The notes beneath the pieces were generated by a model that worked only from the letters and a program-made list of their open reading frames with translations, had not been told where the DNA came from and ran no database searches. From NCBI GenBank assembly GCA_905221605.1, contig CAJNDS010002190.1, forward strand, positions 1,066,788-1,130,787: a stretch of DNA of 64,000 bases, in the 5' to 3' direction. The position numbers were made by a program, and so were the translations under genes. This document shows, in pieces, positions 40,535 to 50,066 of this stretch. Position 1 is the first letter of the stretch; every line of letters begins with the position of its first letter. This stretch comes from Symbiodinium natans (lineage: Eukaryota > Sar > Dinophyceae > Suessiales > Symbiodiniaceae).

Positions 40535-40631
40535 CTTCAATTTGTTTGCGCATGTGGCGTCGGCATGGGTGGCGTCATTTCCCCATGAAAGAGTGCGGAC
40601 TCACAACGTGATGCAGCCCATGACGCCCTAA
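40535..40631 (+). CDS. Candidate terminal exon
   Basis: After GAAGCTAAG: FNLFAHVASAWVASFPHERV then RTHNVMQPMTP and TAA. Unknown. Confidence 0.4.
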
Positions 40632-40800
40632 AGCCTACGAAATCCATGAAGCCTAGAGTCGAAACGGTCGAGCAGGCAGCCCTAAACCCTAAACCCTAAA
40701 CCCTAAACCCTAAACCCTAAACCCTAAACCCTAAACCCTAAACCCTAAACCCTAAAACGGCTTTCACTACCCAATCTTCCCGGGCAGCTCTTAACTCCAG

Positions 40801-41525
40801 TTATTCAATTCACTAGGAGGTCCCACGCCTACTCGCTCCGGACTTCGCTTTGCACAGGGGCTGCTCAGGGTTTAGGGTTTAGGGTTTAGGGTTTAGGGTT
40901 TAGGGTTTAGGGTTTAGGGTTTAGGGTTTAGGGTTTAGGGTTTAGGTCCCTGGCCCCTGAAATCCGAGCGTCTTAGGCACCCTCCTCCCCAAACCGAGCG
41001 TAACAAAACCCGAGACCCTAACCTGCAACAAGGGCGCTGTTTGGCATCTGAACCTGCTTTGGTTTTTGAGGGTTTACCCTAAACCCTAAACTTTAAGCCC
41101 TAAACCCTAAACCCTGAACCCTAAACCCTAAACCCTAAACCCTAAACCCCCCAAAGGGTTTTCGGTAAATTTGGGTCTAGGTTTCAACTCCCAAGCATGG
41201 CATCCAGTGACTTAGGTTACCGGAGACACCCGTAGACCTGCAGCTTCGACCCCCCATGGTTGTTTAGGGTTTGGGGTTTAGGGTTTGGGTTTAGGGTTTA
41301 GGGATTAGGGTTTAGGGTTTAGGGTTTGGGGTTTAGGGTTTAGGGTAGCCTAAACCCTCAACCCTGAGCTCTAAACGCTAGAACAACCACAAAACCCCAC
41401 TTGTCTTCTTCAAGGTGGTCGCCAACAGTGCCTCCCCCATAATCGACATTAACTTGGACGCTGTCCCCGAGGCGGTGTCGCTCAGTGTTGGGCTTAGGGC
41501 CTTCGAACTGAATGCTAAGCCCTGA
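40801..41525 (+). CDS. Candidate two-exon segment with long terminal exon
   Basis: 40,801-40,869 (LFNSLGGPTPTRSGLRFAQG then LLR, donor GTTTAG) and 41,415-41,525 (VVANSASPIIDINLDAVPEA then VSLSVGLRAFELNAKP and TGA, after GTCTTCTTCAAG), phase 0 to 0. The terminal exon is one of the most protein-like segments. A minus-strand ORF here is probably its shadow. The intron holds telomeric arrays and the island 41,200-41,236 (MASSDLGYRRHP). Confidence 0.5.
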
Positions 41526-41850
41526 ACCTTTATGTTCCATTTGGGTTGAGAATAGACAAAGAAGGGGTTGTTCAATTTTTCGGGAGCTTACCCTAAACCC
41601 TAACCTAAACCCTAAACCCTAAAACCCTTGCAGTCTTTAATGGGGAATCGCAGAATCAGGTTCCTGATTTCCCCCCCCCCCCCCCCCCATAACTTACAAA
41701 GAACTCGCCTCCGACGACCCAACCCTCGCATTCACAGGTTGTATTAGGCGTTTGGGGTTTGCGGTGACCCTGAACCCTAAACCCTAAACCCTGAACCCTC
41801 AACCCACAACCCTCAACCCGAACCCAACCCTGTACCCTTAACACCTGCAG

Positions 41851-41905
41851 GCGCGCTGGGGAAACGTCAGCAAGCACTACACCAAGGCGCTTTTCTGCCA
41901 TAGCT
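41851..41905 (+). CDS. Candidate 18-codon exon
   Basis: ARWGNVSKHYTKALFCHS between CACCTGCAG and GTGCCC; the frame also stays open further. Unknown. Confidence 0.4.
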
Positions 41906-42149
41906 GTGCCCTAAGCCTTGCTTCAACCCTAAACCGCGCTTCAACCCTAAACCCTAAACCTGCTTCAGGGTTTAAGGGTTCAAGGTTTTAAGGTCTCCTC
42001 TCAGTCCGGCTGCAAAAAGTGGGGGTTGCGGGTTTCAGGGCTTCGGGTTGAGGGGTTTAAGGATGTATGGCTTAGGGCTTCCAAGGTTGTTGAGGATGCT
42101 TCGGGTGGTTCAGGGAAGTTTAGGGTTCCTTTGCATGTGTTTCCAGGGC

Positions 42150-42198
42150 TCATTCGCGGTTATTTCCTTTCCTTGTGTGTGTGTGTGCGCCGCGCGCA

Positions 42199-42251
<53 letters not shown>

Positions 42252-42256
42252 GGTTT
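42150..42256. repeat. (TG)n, poly-T and poly-G
   Basis: TGTGTG tracts at 42,174-42,212, then T run and G run to 42,253. Confidence 0.95.
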
Positions 42257-42470
42257 CAGTGTTTCGGGTTTAGGGTTTAGAATTGAGGGGTTAGAGTCTT
42301 AGGGTTTCGAGCGGGGGAGGGGAGTGCGGAGGTGGCTGTCTCTGGTGCTTTGAGTTCCCACGAAACCCCGGGGTGTAGGATTCAGAGTTTCAGGGTTTAG
42401 GGTTTAGGACTTCGGGCTTAGGGCTTGGGGCTTAGAGTTTAGGGTTTAGGGCTTAGGGCTTAGGGTTTAG

Positions 42471-42581
42471 GGCCTACCCTCAAGAAATTCAGGAGATCCG
42501 GCCGATGATGGATCAATGGGAGAAGCTCCTGAACAAAACATTTACGCCGCCCGGGCAGCAGGGACTGCGACTCACTTGGAG
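42471..42581 (+). CDS. Candidate 36-codon exon ending in a MITE
   Basis: After GGGTTTAG: AYPQEIQEIRPMMDQWEKLL then NKTFTPPGQQGLRLTW. It ends at GAG|GTTCATGG inside the left end of a family A element, which would supply the donor. Strongly protein-like (helix with Trp/Leu). Read through, the frame would stop in the MITE (TAA at about 42,608). Confidence 0.55.
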
Positions 42582-42773
42582 GTTCATGGCACTTCTGAGC
42601 CAATTATAACAGGGTTTAGGGTTTAGGGTTTAGGGTTTAGGGTTTAGGGTTTAGGGTTTAGGGTTTAGGGGACTTGGGGAATTATTAACCAACTACAACT
42701 GTACTTCTAACCCACTGAAAAGCCCCTGAAGTGCCCTAAAAGGGCTATAAGTACAGTTATAATCATGAACCTT
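42575..42773. mobile_element. MITE family A copy with an inserted telomeric array
   Basis: Left arm CTTGGAGGTTCATGGCAC...CCAATTATAAC, then TTTAGGG array (42,612-42,670), then ACTTGGGGAATTATTAACC..., that is, the arm start repeated. The right arm is truncated (AATCATGAACCTTA). Confidence 0.7.
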
Positions 42774-43313
42774 ACCTCTTATGCTAACAGTCCTTCATAG
42801 GGGTGATAGTTCCCCCCGAGTAAAAATCCCTATTAAGGAATGTGAGTCTAAGGGCGAACATCCCAAACCTAAATACCTAAACCCCAAGCCGAAATGTTGA
42901 ACCACCCCGGGGTCTTCAGAGTTTCGAATTGCGTTCCTTACCGGGGCGGTCCATGGGGCGCCCGAAAGCTTGTAGAGGTTTTACCAAGCCCTTCCAGGGT
43001 GTTGAGGTTTAGAGTTTAGGGCTTTTAGGGTTTAGGGTTTAGGGTTTAGGGTTTAGGGTTTAGGGTTTAGGGCTTTTAGGGTTTTGGGTCTAGGCTTTCA
43101 ACAAAATCGGCTGTTGCTAGATAGGGATATGATGAGGAGGGCTCGGCTTTGGAGGAATGCAAGCTGCCCACGGTAGTGGGCTTGGGGTTTAGGGCTTGGG
43201 GTAGCTTGGATACGTCCACATGAGGTCTTGTGTGTGGGTGCAATTCGGGTCGCATGAGTGCTCCTCCTGGCATGTGCGCCACATTCATGACAAACAAACA
43301 AAAAAGAAGTCAG

Positions 43314-43450
43314 CATGGCAAGGTTTGGTCCGTTTGAAGCTCTTTGTGGTTGCTAAGGAAATGTGGGGGCCACAAAACAGGGTTTTTGGATCTGTTGATT
43401 TGCGTTCTCCTCCCGATAGATTTTTCACTGGGCCCTACGCGCAGTTCAGG
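43314..43450 (+). CDS. Candidate 45-codon exon
   Basis: WQGLVRLKLFVVAKEMWGPQ, NRVFGSVDLRSPPDRFFTGP, then YAQFR at GTTTAG. Open upstream to 43,220 as well. Function unknown. Confidence 0.45.
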
Positions 43451-43551
43451 GTTTAGGGTTTAGGTCTCCCGTTTGGGGTATAGGGTTTAGGGTTTAGGGT
43501 GTAGGGTTTAGGGGGGTCCGGGTTTTTTTTTTTGCAAAGGTGTGGCTCGGC

Positions 43552-43885
43552 CCTGTCCCCTTGCAAAGGTGTGGCTTGGCTTGGCTTGGCTTGGCTGGGC
43601 GTGTCCTCTGACCTGGCTTGGCTCGGCTTGTCTGGCTTGGCTTGGCTTTGGTTGGCTTGGCTCGGCTTGGCTTGGCTTGGCTTGGCTTGGCTCGGCTTGG
43701 CTCGGCTGGGCTTGGCTTGGCTTGGCTCGGCTTGTCCTCTGGCTTGGCTTGGCTCGGCTTGGCTTTCGTTGGCTTGGCTCCTTGGCTTGGCTTGGCTCGG
43801 GTGGGCTCGGCTCGGCTTGGCTTGGCCTGGCTGGCTTGGCTTGGCTTGGCTCGGCGTGGCTTGGCTCGGCTTGGCCTGGCTTGGG
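43552..43885. repeat. (TTGGC)n pentanucleotide array
   Basis: TTGGC/TCGGC units, about 60 copies with rare interruptions; explains the AKPSQ-type ORFs. Confidence 0.97.
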
Positions 43886-43989
43886 TGCCGACTTCGTTTT
43901 GATTTCCCTGTTCTCCCCAGTCGCAAAGATTCTTTTTACCGCGATGTAGCTGTAGCTGGTAGAAATACGTGGAGTGTATATATGTAGTA

Positions 43990-45550
43990 TGCGCAAGCAT
44001 TGAGTTTGCAAATGGCTGCGCCCCCCCAACCCCCCCCCGCTTTTTTAAGCCGTGCAAGCTTGCGTCAAAGCATATGAGTCTTGTTGAAACCCATGATGCA
44101 AGCATTGAGTTTGCAAATGGGGGGGGGCTGCGCCCCCCCCAACCCCCCCGCTTTTTTTGAGCCGTGCAAGCTTGCGTCAAAGCATATGATTCTTGTTGAA
44201 ACCCATGATGCAAGCATTGAGTTTGCAAATGGGGGGGGCTGCGCCCCCCCCAACCCCCCGCTTTTTTTGAGCCGTGCAAGCTTGCGTCAAAGCATATGAG
44301 TCTTGTTGAAACCCATGATGCAAGCATTGAGTTTGCAAATGGGGGGGGCTGCGCCCCCCCCAACCCCCCCGCTTTTTTAAGCCGTGCAAGCTTGCGTCAA
44401 AGCATATGAGTCTTGTTGAAACCCATGATGCAAGCATTAAGTTTGCAAATGGCCCCCCCGGTGTTGGAACCCATGATGCAAGCATTGAGTTTGCAAATGG
44501 GGGGGGGCTGCGCCCCCCCCAACCCCCCGCTTTTTTAAGCCGTGCAAGCCCCGTGCAAGCTTGCGTCAAAGCATATGAGTCTTGTTGAAACCCATGATGC
44601 AAGCATTGAGTTTGCAAATGGGGGGGGCTGCGCCCCCCCCAACCCCCCCGCTTTTTTTGAGCCGTGAAAGCTTGCGTCAAAGCATATGAGTCTTGTTGAA
44701 ACCCATGATGCAAGCATTGAGTTTGCAAATGGGGGGGGCCTGCGCCCCCCCAACCCCCCGCTTTTTTTGAGCCGTGCAAGCTTGCGTCAAAGCATATGAG
44801 TCTTGTTGGAACCCATGATGCAAGCATTGAGTTTGCAAATGGGGGGGGCTGCGCCCCCCCCAACCCCCCCGCTTTTTTAAGCCGTGCAAGCTTGCGTCAA
44901 AGCATATGAGTCTTGTTGAAACCCATGATGCAAGCATTGAGTTTGCAAATGGGGGGGGGCTGCGCCCCCCCCAACCCCCCCGCTTTTTTTGAGCCGTGCA
45001 AGCTTGCGTCAAAGCATATGATTCTTGTTGAAACCCATGATGCAAGCATTGAGTTTGCAAATGGGGGGGGGCTGCGCCCCCCCCAACCCCCCCGCTTTTT
45101 TTGAGCCGTGCAAGCTTGCGTCAAAGCATATGAGTCTTGTTGAAACCCATGATGCAAGCATTGAGTTTGCAAATGGGGGGGGCTGCGCCCCCCCCAACCC
45201 CCCCGCTTTTTTAAGCCGTGCAAGCTTGCGTCAAAGCATATGAGTCTTGTTGAAACCCATGATGCAAGCATTAAGTTTGCAAATGGCCCCCCGGTGTTGG
45301 AACCCATGATGCAAGCATTGAGTTTGCAAATGGGGGGGGCTGCGCCCCCCCCAACCCCCCCGCTTTTTTAAGCCGTGCAAGCTTGCATCAAAGCAGAAGA
45401 GTCTCTTTTTGAAACCCATGATGCAAGCATTGAGTTTTCAAATGGGGGGGGGCTGCGCCCCCCCCAACCCCCCGCTTCTGAAAGCCGTGCAAGCTTGTTT
45501 CAAAGCATATGAGTTTTTTTGAAACCTAGAGGCAAGCATTGAGTTTGCAA
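43990..45550. repeat. ~110-bp satellite, 16 units, with an 834-bp higher-order repeat
   Basis: Units start AGCATTGAGTTTGCAAATGG, then G7-9 CTGCG C7-8 (a potential hairpin), AACCCCC, GCTTTTTTTGAGCCGTGCAA, and GTCAAAGCATATGAG. Starts include 44,101, 44,213, 44,323, 44,433, 44,481, 44,602, 44,934, 45,047, 45,157, 45,267, 45,315, 45,427, 45,537. A short 48-bp variant unit with GCCCCCCCGGTGTTGG occurs at 44,433 and 45,267, and other units also match at a distance of 834. Confidence 0.97.
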
Positions 45551-45554
45551 ATAA

Positions 45555-45610
45555 GGGGGAGGGAGTCGGGGTGGTGAGAGTGGGGGGTGGGGGGGAGTGG
45601 GGAGGGGGGT

Positions 45611-45646
<36 letters not shown>

Positions 45647-45785
45647 GGGGGGGGGTGGGGGGGGTGGGGGGGGTGGGGGGGGGTGGGGGGGGTGGGGGGG
45701 TGGGGGGGTGGGGGGGGTGTGGGGGGGGTGGGGGGGTGGGGGGGGGGGGTGGGGGGGGGGGGGGGGGTGGGAGGGACGTGGAGGG
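45555..45785. repeat. (G6-8 T)n array
   Basis: Runs of G separated by single T; a strong G-quadruplex candidate on the plus strand. Confidence 0.97.
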
Positions 45786-45890
45786 GAAGGGGGTTACCGA
45801 GCCACACCTTTGCAAGAGAACAGGGCCGAGCCACACCTTTGCAAAAAAAAAAACCCTCCGCCGGTTTAGGGTTTAGGTTTTAGTATATAC

Positions 45891-46208
45891 ATGTTTACCA
45901 GCCCTGATCGCCAAGATCTAGACCCTGACAGCAAGAATGTAATATCTTTGACCACTGCAAGCTCTGGATTGAAAGGCAAGCGGAGCGGGATGATTGGGCA
46001 CCTCGGATTAGAGTTTAGGGTTTATGGTTTGGGGTTTGGGGTTTGGGGTTGAGGGTTTCGGGTTTATTTGTTCAGGGGATTTCAGCGGCATCTAGTGGAG
46101 GATTTCAAGTTTAGAGGGCTCCAAGCGCTTACGGTTTCTGGGTCGCCGGCTCTCTGGTCGTGGCGCACCACACTGCTATGGATCCTAAACCCTATAGACC
46201 CAGACTAG
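45891..46208 (+). CDS. Candidate two-exon small gene, ~84 codons
   Basis: Exon 1 (45,891-46,012) starts with ATG: MFTSPDRQDLDPDSKNVISL then TTASSGLKGKRSGMIGHLGL. Exon 2 (46,076-46,208): GFQRHLVEDFKFRGLQALTV then SGSPALWSWRTTLLWILNPI and a TAG. The 63-bp intron starts GTTTAGGGTTTATGG and ends TTATTTGTTCAG, so it is a degenerate telomeric array with a proper acceptor; phases match. An AG at GGTTTTAG precedes the ATG by 8 bases (possible leader acceptor). Function unknown. Confidence 0.5.
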
Positions 46209-46265
46209 ACCCGGTTTAGGGTTTACGGTTTAGGGCTTGGGGTTTAGGGTTTGGGGTTTAGGGCG

Positions 46266-46375
46266 AGGACCCAGAGTAGGCCCTTATTCACTTTTTCTTC
46301 GGTTTCGGTTTCCTTATGAGCCCCTTCAAATCAAAAAGGGCACCTTTTTTTATTGCTAGGTTACTCCAGGATCTA
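46266..46375. mobile_element. MITE-like element, family H
   Basis: GACCCAGAGTAGGCCCTTATTC...AAAAAGGGCACC...GGTTACTCCAGGATC. A related copy is 9,735-9,843. Confidence 0.5.
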
Positions 46376-46562
46376 GTATACGCGCCTGCATGAAGGATTT
46401 GTTATATACGTTTTGGGCTACAGGTTCCTGCAACTTAAGCAGGAGTAAGGATGATCTGTCCAGATGTGCGAGGTTTAGGTTTTCCTTCACCCATCCCCTT
46501 GTTGGTCATGATACGGTGGTGGTAGAACTGGTAGCAGTGCTAGCTGTCGGCTGTATTTAGAC

Positions 46563-46784
46563 ATGCAACAGGCCCAGGCCTCTGACAGGAGGCGCAGTTC
46601 CAAATGCGCACACCCACACGCAGTTTGTCCACGTAAGACGCGCGATGCACGACACGTTGCAACTTCCGTCACATGCATTAACCCAAAACCCAAACGTTAT
46701 TTCGTCTTTTCGCACTTTTGCCAGCTTTATGGAGGTGAGAGGAAGACTGTATGTAGTACTGTTTCTGGTGAGCGTACCTTATAG
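46563..46784 (+). CDS. Hypothetical 73-codon ORF
   Basis: ATG-started frame with MQQAQASDRRRSSKCAHPHA then VCPRKTRDARHVATSVTCIN. A minus-strand ORF of similar length overlaps, so the strand is uncertain. Telomere-free. Confidence 0.3.
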   Translation: MQQAQASDRRRSSKCAHPHAVCPRKTRDARHVATSVTCINPKPKRYFVFSHFCQLYGGERKTVCSTVSGERTL

Positions 46785-46890
46785 GGTTCCTTTTACATGT
46801 GGGGTTTAGGGTTTAGGGCTTAGGGTTTAGGGTTTAGGGTTGCATCGTGTGTCTGTTCGTGTCCACCCATCGTACGCCACGTCATTGCAG

Positions 46891-46950
46891 AAACTGAGAC
46901 TAAGCTTAGCCATCAACACTGCGCCGAATGAACAGATGTCAGTCCTGTGA
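46891..46950 (+). CDS. Candidate terminal exon
   Basis: After GTCATTGCAG: KLRLSLAINTAPNEQMSVL then TGA, or donor GTGACT at the stop. Unknown. Confidence 0.4.
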   Translation, partial: KLRLSLAINTAPNEQMSVL

Positions 46951-47024
46951 CTCTGATGCCCTAAACCCTAAACCCTAAACCCCAAACCCCAAACCCTAAA
47001 CCCTAAACCCCTACTGCCGCTCAG

Positions 47025-47078
47025 ATCAACACGCTGAAGCTGACCTCCGAGGAGTTCGAAGAATACTACCGCGAGCTG
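47025..47078 (+). CDS. Candidate 18-codon exon
   Basis: INTLKLTSEEFEEYYREL between ACTGCCGCTCAG and GTAGGC, exact multiple of three. Highly helical, acidic; one of the clearest micro-exons. Confidence 0.55.
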
Positions 47079-47192
47079 GTAGGCGCGAGTGCTCTAAACA
47101 ACGGAGCCTCTATCGGGACTATTGGCCGGTGTCCGTTCTGCGCAGAACGCTTGATTCGTTCCGTTTGCCGTTGCTGTCGCATGCGTCCCCAG

Positions 47193-47858
47193 GTACACGC
47201 GACTACACTTGGCTGACTTCTGAACCCATCCGAAAGGTTTATCTTTTAGGCTCCTTAGTGTCGTTCCTGCAAAAATTCAAAAAGTTAAAAATCCTAAGAG
47301 CAAGCCAGAAGAAAGCCAAGTACATGTAGGGGCCCCCTATAGGTATAAATAGGGTGATAACGCCCCTAAATGGGATGTTGAGTCTTACTATGTAGGTTAT
47401 TTATATCAGTCTTACTATGTAGGTTATTTGTATAACTCCCTTATAAACTACAGTAAGTATTGGCACAAGGGGTCCCCTACTTGTACAGGGCACGTACAGC
47501 ACACCTTGCGTCAGCATCCGGGCAGACTTTGCACCATAGGGTTTGGGGTTTAGGGTTTAGGGTTTAGGGTTTAGGGTTTAGGGTTTAGGGTTTAGGGTCA
47601 CTCACGAAAGAGGCCCGGAGCTTCGGCTTGCACTGACTACTGGGTTTTGGAGTACTAATGCCGTTTAGGGTTCAGGGTTTAGGGATTATTGGGTTTGGGT
47701 GTACTATACTTTAATACTTTGTTTTCTGGTTCTGGGTTCCTATCATAGCTACTTATACCCGAAGAGAAGAAGCTTTTTTCCCTCAGGGTCTACTCCAAAG
47801 TAGGGATCACTTGGTACACCAAATGCCCCGAAAGCAGCTGCCACAATGTGATACGCCT
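47193..47858 (+). CDS. Candidate four-exon segment with MITE introns
   Basis: 47,193-47,319 (TRDYTWLTSEPIRKVYLLGS then LVSFLQKFKKLKILRASQKK), 47,489-47,540 (ARTAHLASASGQTLHHR), 47,611-47,643 (RPGASACTDYW), 47,787-47,858 (GLLQSRDHLVHQMPRKQLPQ ...). Phases agree. The first intron is a whole family I element (GTACATGTAGGGG...CCCCTACTTGTACAG), the second telomeric repeat, the third a family E element (GTTTTGGAGTAC...TTTTTTCCCTCAG). Basic helix in exon one; no family recognised. Confidence 0.5.
47320..47488. mobile_element. MITE family I copy filling a candidate intron
   Basis: Begins GTACATGTAGGGGCC and ends CCTACTTGTACAG. A ~30-bp segment (TCTTACTATGTAGGTTATTT) is duplicated inside. Confidence 0.75.
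47641..47808. mobile_element. MITE family E copy with inserted telomeric tract
   Basis: TGGGTTTTGGAGTACTA (47,641-47,657) and TGGGTTTGGGTGTACTA (47,690-47,706) are two copies of the left end separated by a telomeric tract. Confidence 0.75.
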
Positions 47859-48089
47859 GTCTATAAAACGAGGACCCTAAACCCCAAACCCCAAACCCCA
47901 AACCCTAAACCCTAAACCCTAAACCCCCAAGCATGTTTCTTTCAGCATGGCAAAGTGGCACTGAGACCTTGATGCACAGGCTCCTGACCCTTGGACCCTA
48001 AACCCCAAACCCTGAACCCTAAACCCTAAGCCCCAAGCCCTAAAACCAAAACCCTAAACCACTGCTGATGGCCCTTCTGCCTCCGCCAG

Positions 48090-48193
48090 GAGTGGTCGGG
48101 TGGTTCATGAAACCGGAGGACACGAACCCACAACGTCTCCTGGACAATCTCTTGCTCTTCAACGCGATCTACGTCTTCGCCTCGGTTTACGTC
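48090..48193 (+). CDS. Candidate 34-codon exon, membrane-like
   Basis: VVGWFMKPEDTNPQRLLDNL then LLFNAIYVFASVYV, after TTCTGCCTCCGCCAG and before GTTTAG. The second half is hydrophobic and could be a membrane helix. Other frames are open in part. Confidence 0.5.
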
Positions 48194-48356
48194 GTTTAGG
48201 GTTTAGGGTTTAGGGTTGAGGGTGCTTTTACTACTTGTTGCTTAAGAGCCACCCCCCAAAAAATGAACATATTCCTTATATTAGGGGCAGCATAGGGATT
48301 ATCATCTTTCTCATCTTTTTGGGGCGTGTTACAAACAAATAGTAGTTTAGGGTTGG

Positions 48357-48603
48357 GATGGTCCCACTTGTACCAGCAGTCCTGAATAGTGGTTATAGTA
48401 CCCCCCCGATTACAGTCCCTATTAAGGACTGTTAGTACTTGGAGGTTCATGGTACTTATTAACCAATTATGACTGTACTTATAACAGTACTTATAAGCCC
48501 CTTAAGTGCCCTAAAATGGTTATAAGTACAGTTATAAGCGCAGTTACAATTGGTTAATAAGTACCATGAACCTCCAAGTATAAGGGTGAACATCCCAAGT
48601 TTA
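48357..48603. mobile_element. MITE A nested in MITE C
   Basis: Family C (TTGGGATGGTCCC...GGACTGTTAG...AACATCCCAA) is split at its TTAGTA|TAAGGG by an intact family A element (48,438-48,578) with TA duplicated. The A copy ends CTTGGAGGTTCATGG...CCATGAACCTCCAAG. Confidence 0.9.
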
Positions 48604-48667
48604 GGGGCTGAAGGCTTTGGGGTGAGGGTTTAGGCTTTCTGGCGTTCAAAAGTTCGGATTCTCCCAG

Positions 48668-48771
48668 ACAGACCAACACAAATCGCAAGCTTTTTAGGGT
48701 TTAGGGTTTAGGGCTTAGGGGTGCAGAACCACGGCCACACGAGGGTTGACTTGGTTGAGTTAATCTCATAG
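48668..48771 (+). CDS. Two short candidate terminal segments
   Basis: 48,668-48,697 (TDQHKSQAF then the TAG of TTTTTAGGG) and 48,727-48,771 (NHGHTRVDLVELIS then TAG). Both follow CAG. Short and tentative. Confidence 0.3.
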
Positions 48772-48835
48772 GCACCTGTGCCCTAAACCCTAAACTAAAG
48801 CCTGCAGCCCCACATGCTCCCAAAACCCAAAACCC

Positions 48836-49037
48836 TAAACCCTAGACCCTAGACCCTAGACCCTAAACCCCAAACCCCAAACCCTAAACCCTAAACCCTA
48901 AACCCTAAACCCTAAACCCTAAACCCTAAACCCTAAACCCTAAAAACCCTAAACCCTAAACCCTAAACCCTAAACCCTAAACCCTAAACCCTAAACCCTA
49001 AACCCTAAACCCTAAACCCTAAACCCTAAACCCTAAG
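48836..49037. repeat. Long CCCTAAA array
   Basis: More than 25 heptamers, among the longest tracts, with a CCCTAGA variant block at its left end. Confidence 0.97.
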
Positions 49038-49041
49038 CAAG

Positions 49042-49418
49042 CTGTGTGGGGCTTCGAGTCCCTCTTGACATCCACGCTAGTTGCATATAAAGCCCCTGGT
49101 TCTTCGTCGGGAATGAGGGAATGCGGGCCCTACATAAACCTTTTTAAGGGATTATATCGGTACCTCATCCCCTACTTCCCTGCTACGAACCAGCCAGATT
49201 TCTGTAGGCAGTCCTTCTTGTGGCCCCTAAACCCTAAACCCTAAACCCTAAACCCTAAACCCTAAACCCTAAACCCTAAACCCTAAACCGTGGCTTGTGG
49301 ATGCTGAGTTGTGTGCTGTGACTGTGTTGTTGTCAGAATCCTGGTCCTTCACCTCGTTGCAGCTTCTGTCTTGGGTTTATTGGGGCTTTTACTTGCAAGG
49401 ACAGTCCCTAAACCCTAA
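49042..49418 (+). CDS. Candidate two-exon segment ending in a transmembrane helix
   Basis: 49,042-49,219 (VWGFESLLTSTLVAYKAPGS, SSGMRECGPYINLFKGLYRY, LIPYFPATNQPDFCRQSF) and 49,337-49,418 (ILVLHLVAASVLGLLGLLLA then RTVPKP, stop TAA inside CCCTAAACC). The phase matches (2 + 1). The acceptor is GTGTTGTTGTCAG. A second frame of the last exon (NPGPSPRCSFCL) is also open. Possible membrane-anchored protein. Confidence 0.45.
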
Positions 49419-49458
49419 ACCCTTAACCCTAAACCCTAAACCCTAAACCCCAGCACAG

Positions 49459-50001
49459 GTTTAAAAAACCAGCGAAATTCGGCTTTTTGCGGCTTCTGAC
49501 TTCGGATAAACGTCCCCGAAGTGAGTCTAGTAAACAGGTGCCCCTTCTTTTCATGCTCTAAGGGCATGTAATACCTCAGCCCTAAACCCGAAACCCAAGA
49601 AGCCCTAAACCCTAAACTTTTTCTTTAGAGGCCCTAAACCCCAAACCGCAAACCCCAAATCCTAGACCCTAGACCCTAAACTCTAAACTCTAAACTCTAA
49701 ACCCCCCTGAACTACCTCAAAGAGTTGGGCCCAAGGAGCTGGGGTCTCCTCTCTCCTGCTCCGGGCCGCTTGGGCCTTTTTAGGGTTTAGGGTTTAGGGT
49801 TGAGGGTTTTGGGTTTGGATCTTCGGGTTTTTGCAAATGGCTCAGGCTGCAGGGTTTAGGGCTTAGGGCTTGGGGGTCACCTATCCCCCCTGCGCTCGAA
49901 GCGCTACACACACACACGGACACCAGCTTGGAGCAACCCCGCATTTCAGCTACAGCAGCCTTGCTAGCTGGATGGTCTACACCTTGCCTCGGGAACCCTA
50001 A
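49459..50001 (+). CDS. Candidate three-exon segment
   Basis: 49,459-49,537 (FKKPAKFGFLRLLTSDKRPR then SESSKQ, donor GTGCCC), 49,723-49,784 (SWAQGAGVSSLLLRAAWAFL, donor GTTTAG), 49,950-50,001 (YSSLASWMVYTLPREP then TAA of CCCTAAACC). Phases join. Unknown. Confidence 0.4.
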
Positions 50002-50066
50002 ACCCTAAACTCTAAATCCTAAACCCTAAACCTCCTTGGGAAGCTAGGTCCTTATTTGCCTCCCAG

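Larger units (their letters stand above)
43520..45856. mobile_element. Satellite-filled element with ~60-bp terminal inverted repeats
   Basis: Left end GGTTTTTTTTTTTGCAAAGG then TGTGGCTCGGCCCTGT (43,520-43,580) is repeated inverted at 45,797-45,856 (ACAGGGCCGAGCCACACC then TTTGCAAAAAAA). Between them lie a (TTGGC)n block, 16 satellite units and a (G6-8 T)n block, in that order. Telomeric repeats abut both ends. No transposase ORF; all ORFs inside are repeat translations. Confidence 0.8.

Noticed and set aside
43453-44363. ORFs rich in AKPSQ or TTGGC-encoded LAWLG
   Set aside because: They are translations of the (TTGGC)n array in several frames and both strands.
43494-45419. ORFs with repeated HHGFQQDSYALTQACTA-like text
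   Set aside because: They are translations of the 110-bp satellite; frames change with G-run length and there is no start or splice support.
45438-45883. Proline-rich and glycine-rich ORFs
   Set aside because: They are translations of the (G6-8T)n tract.
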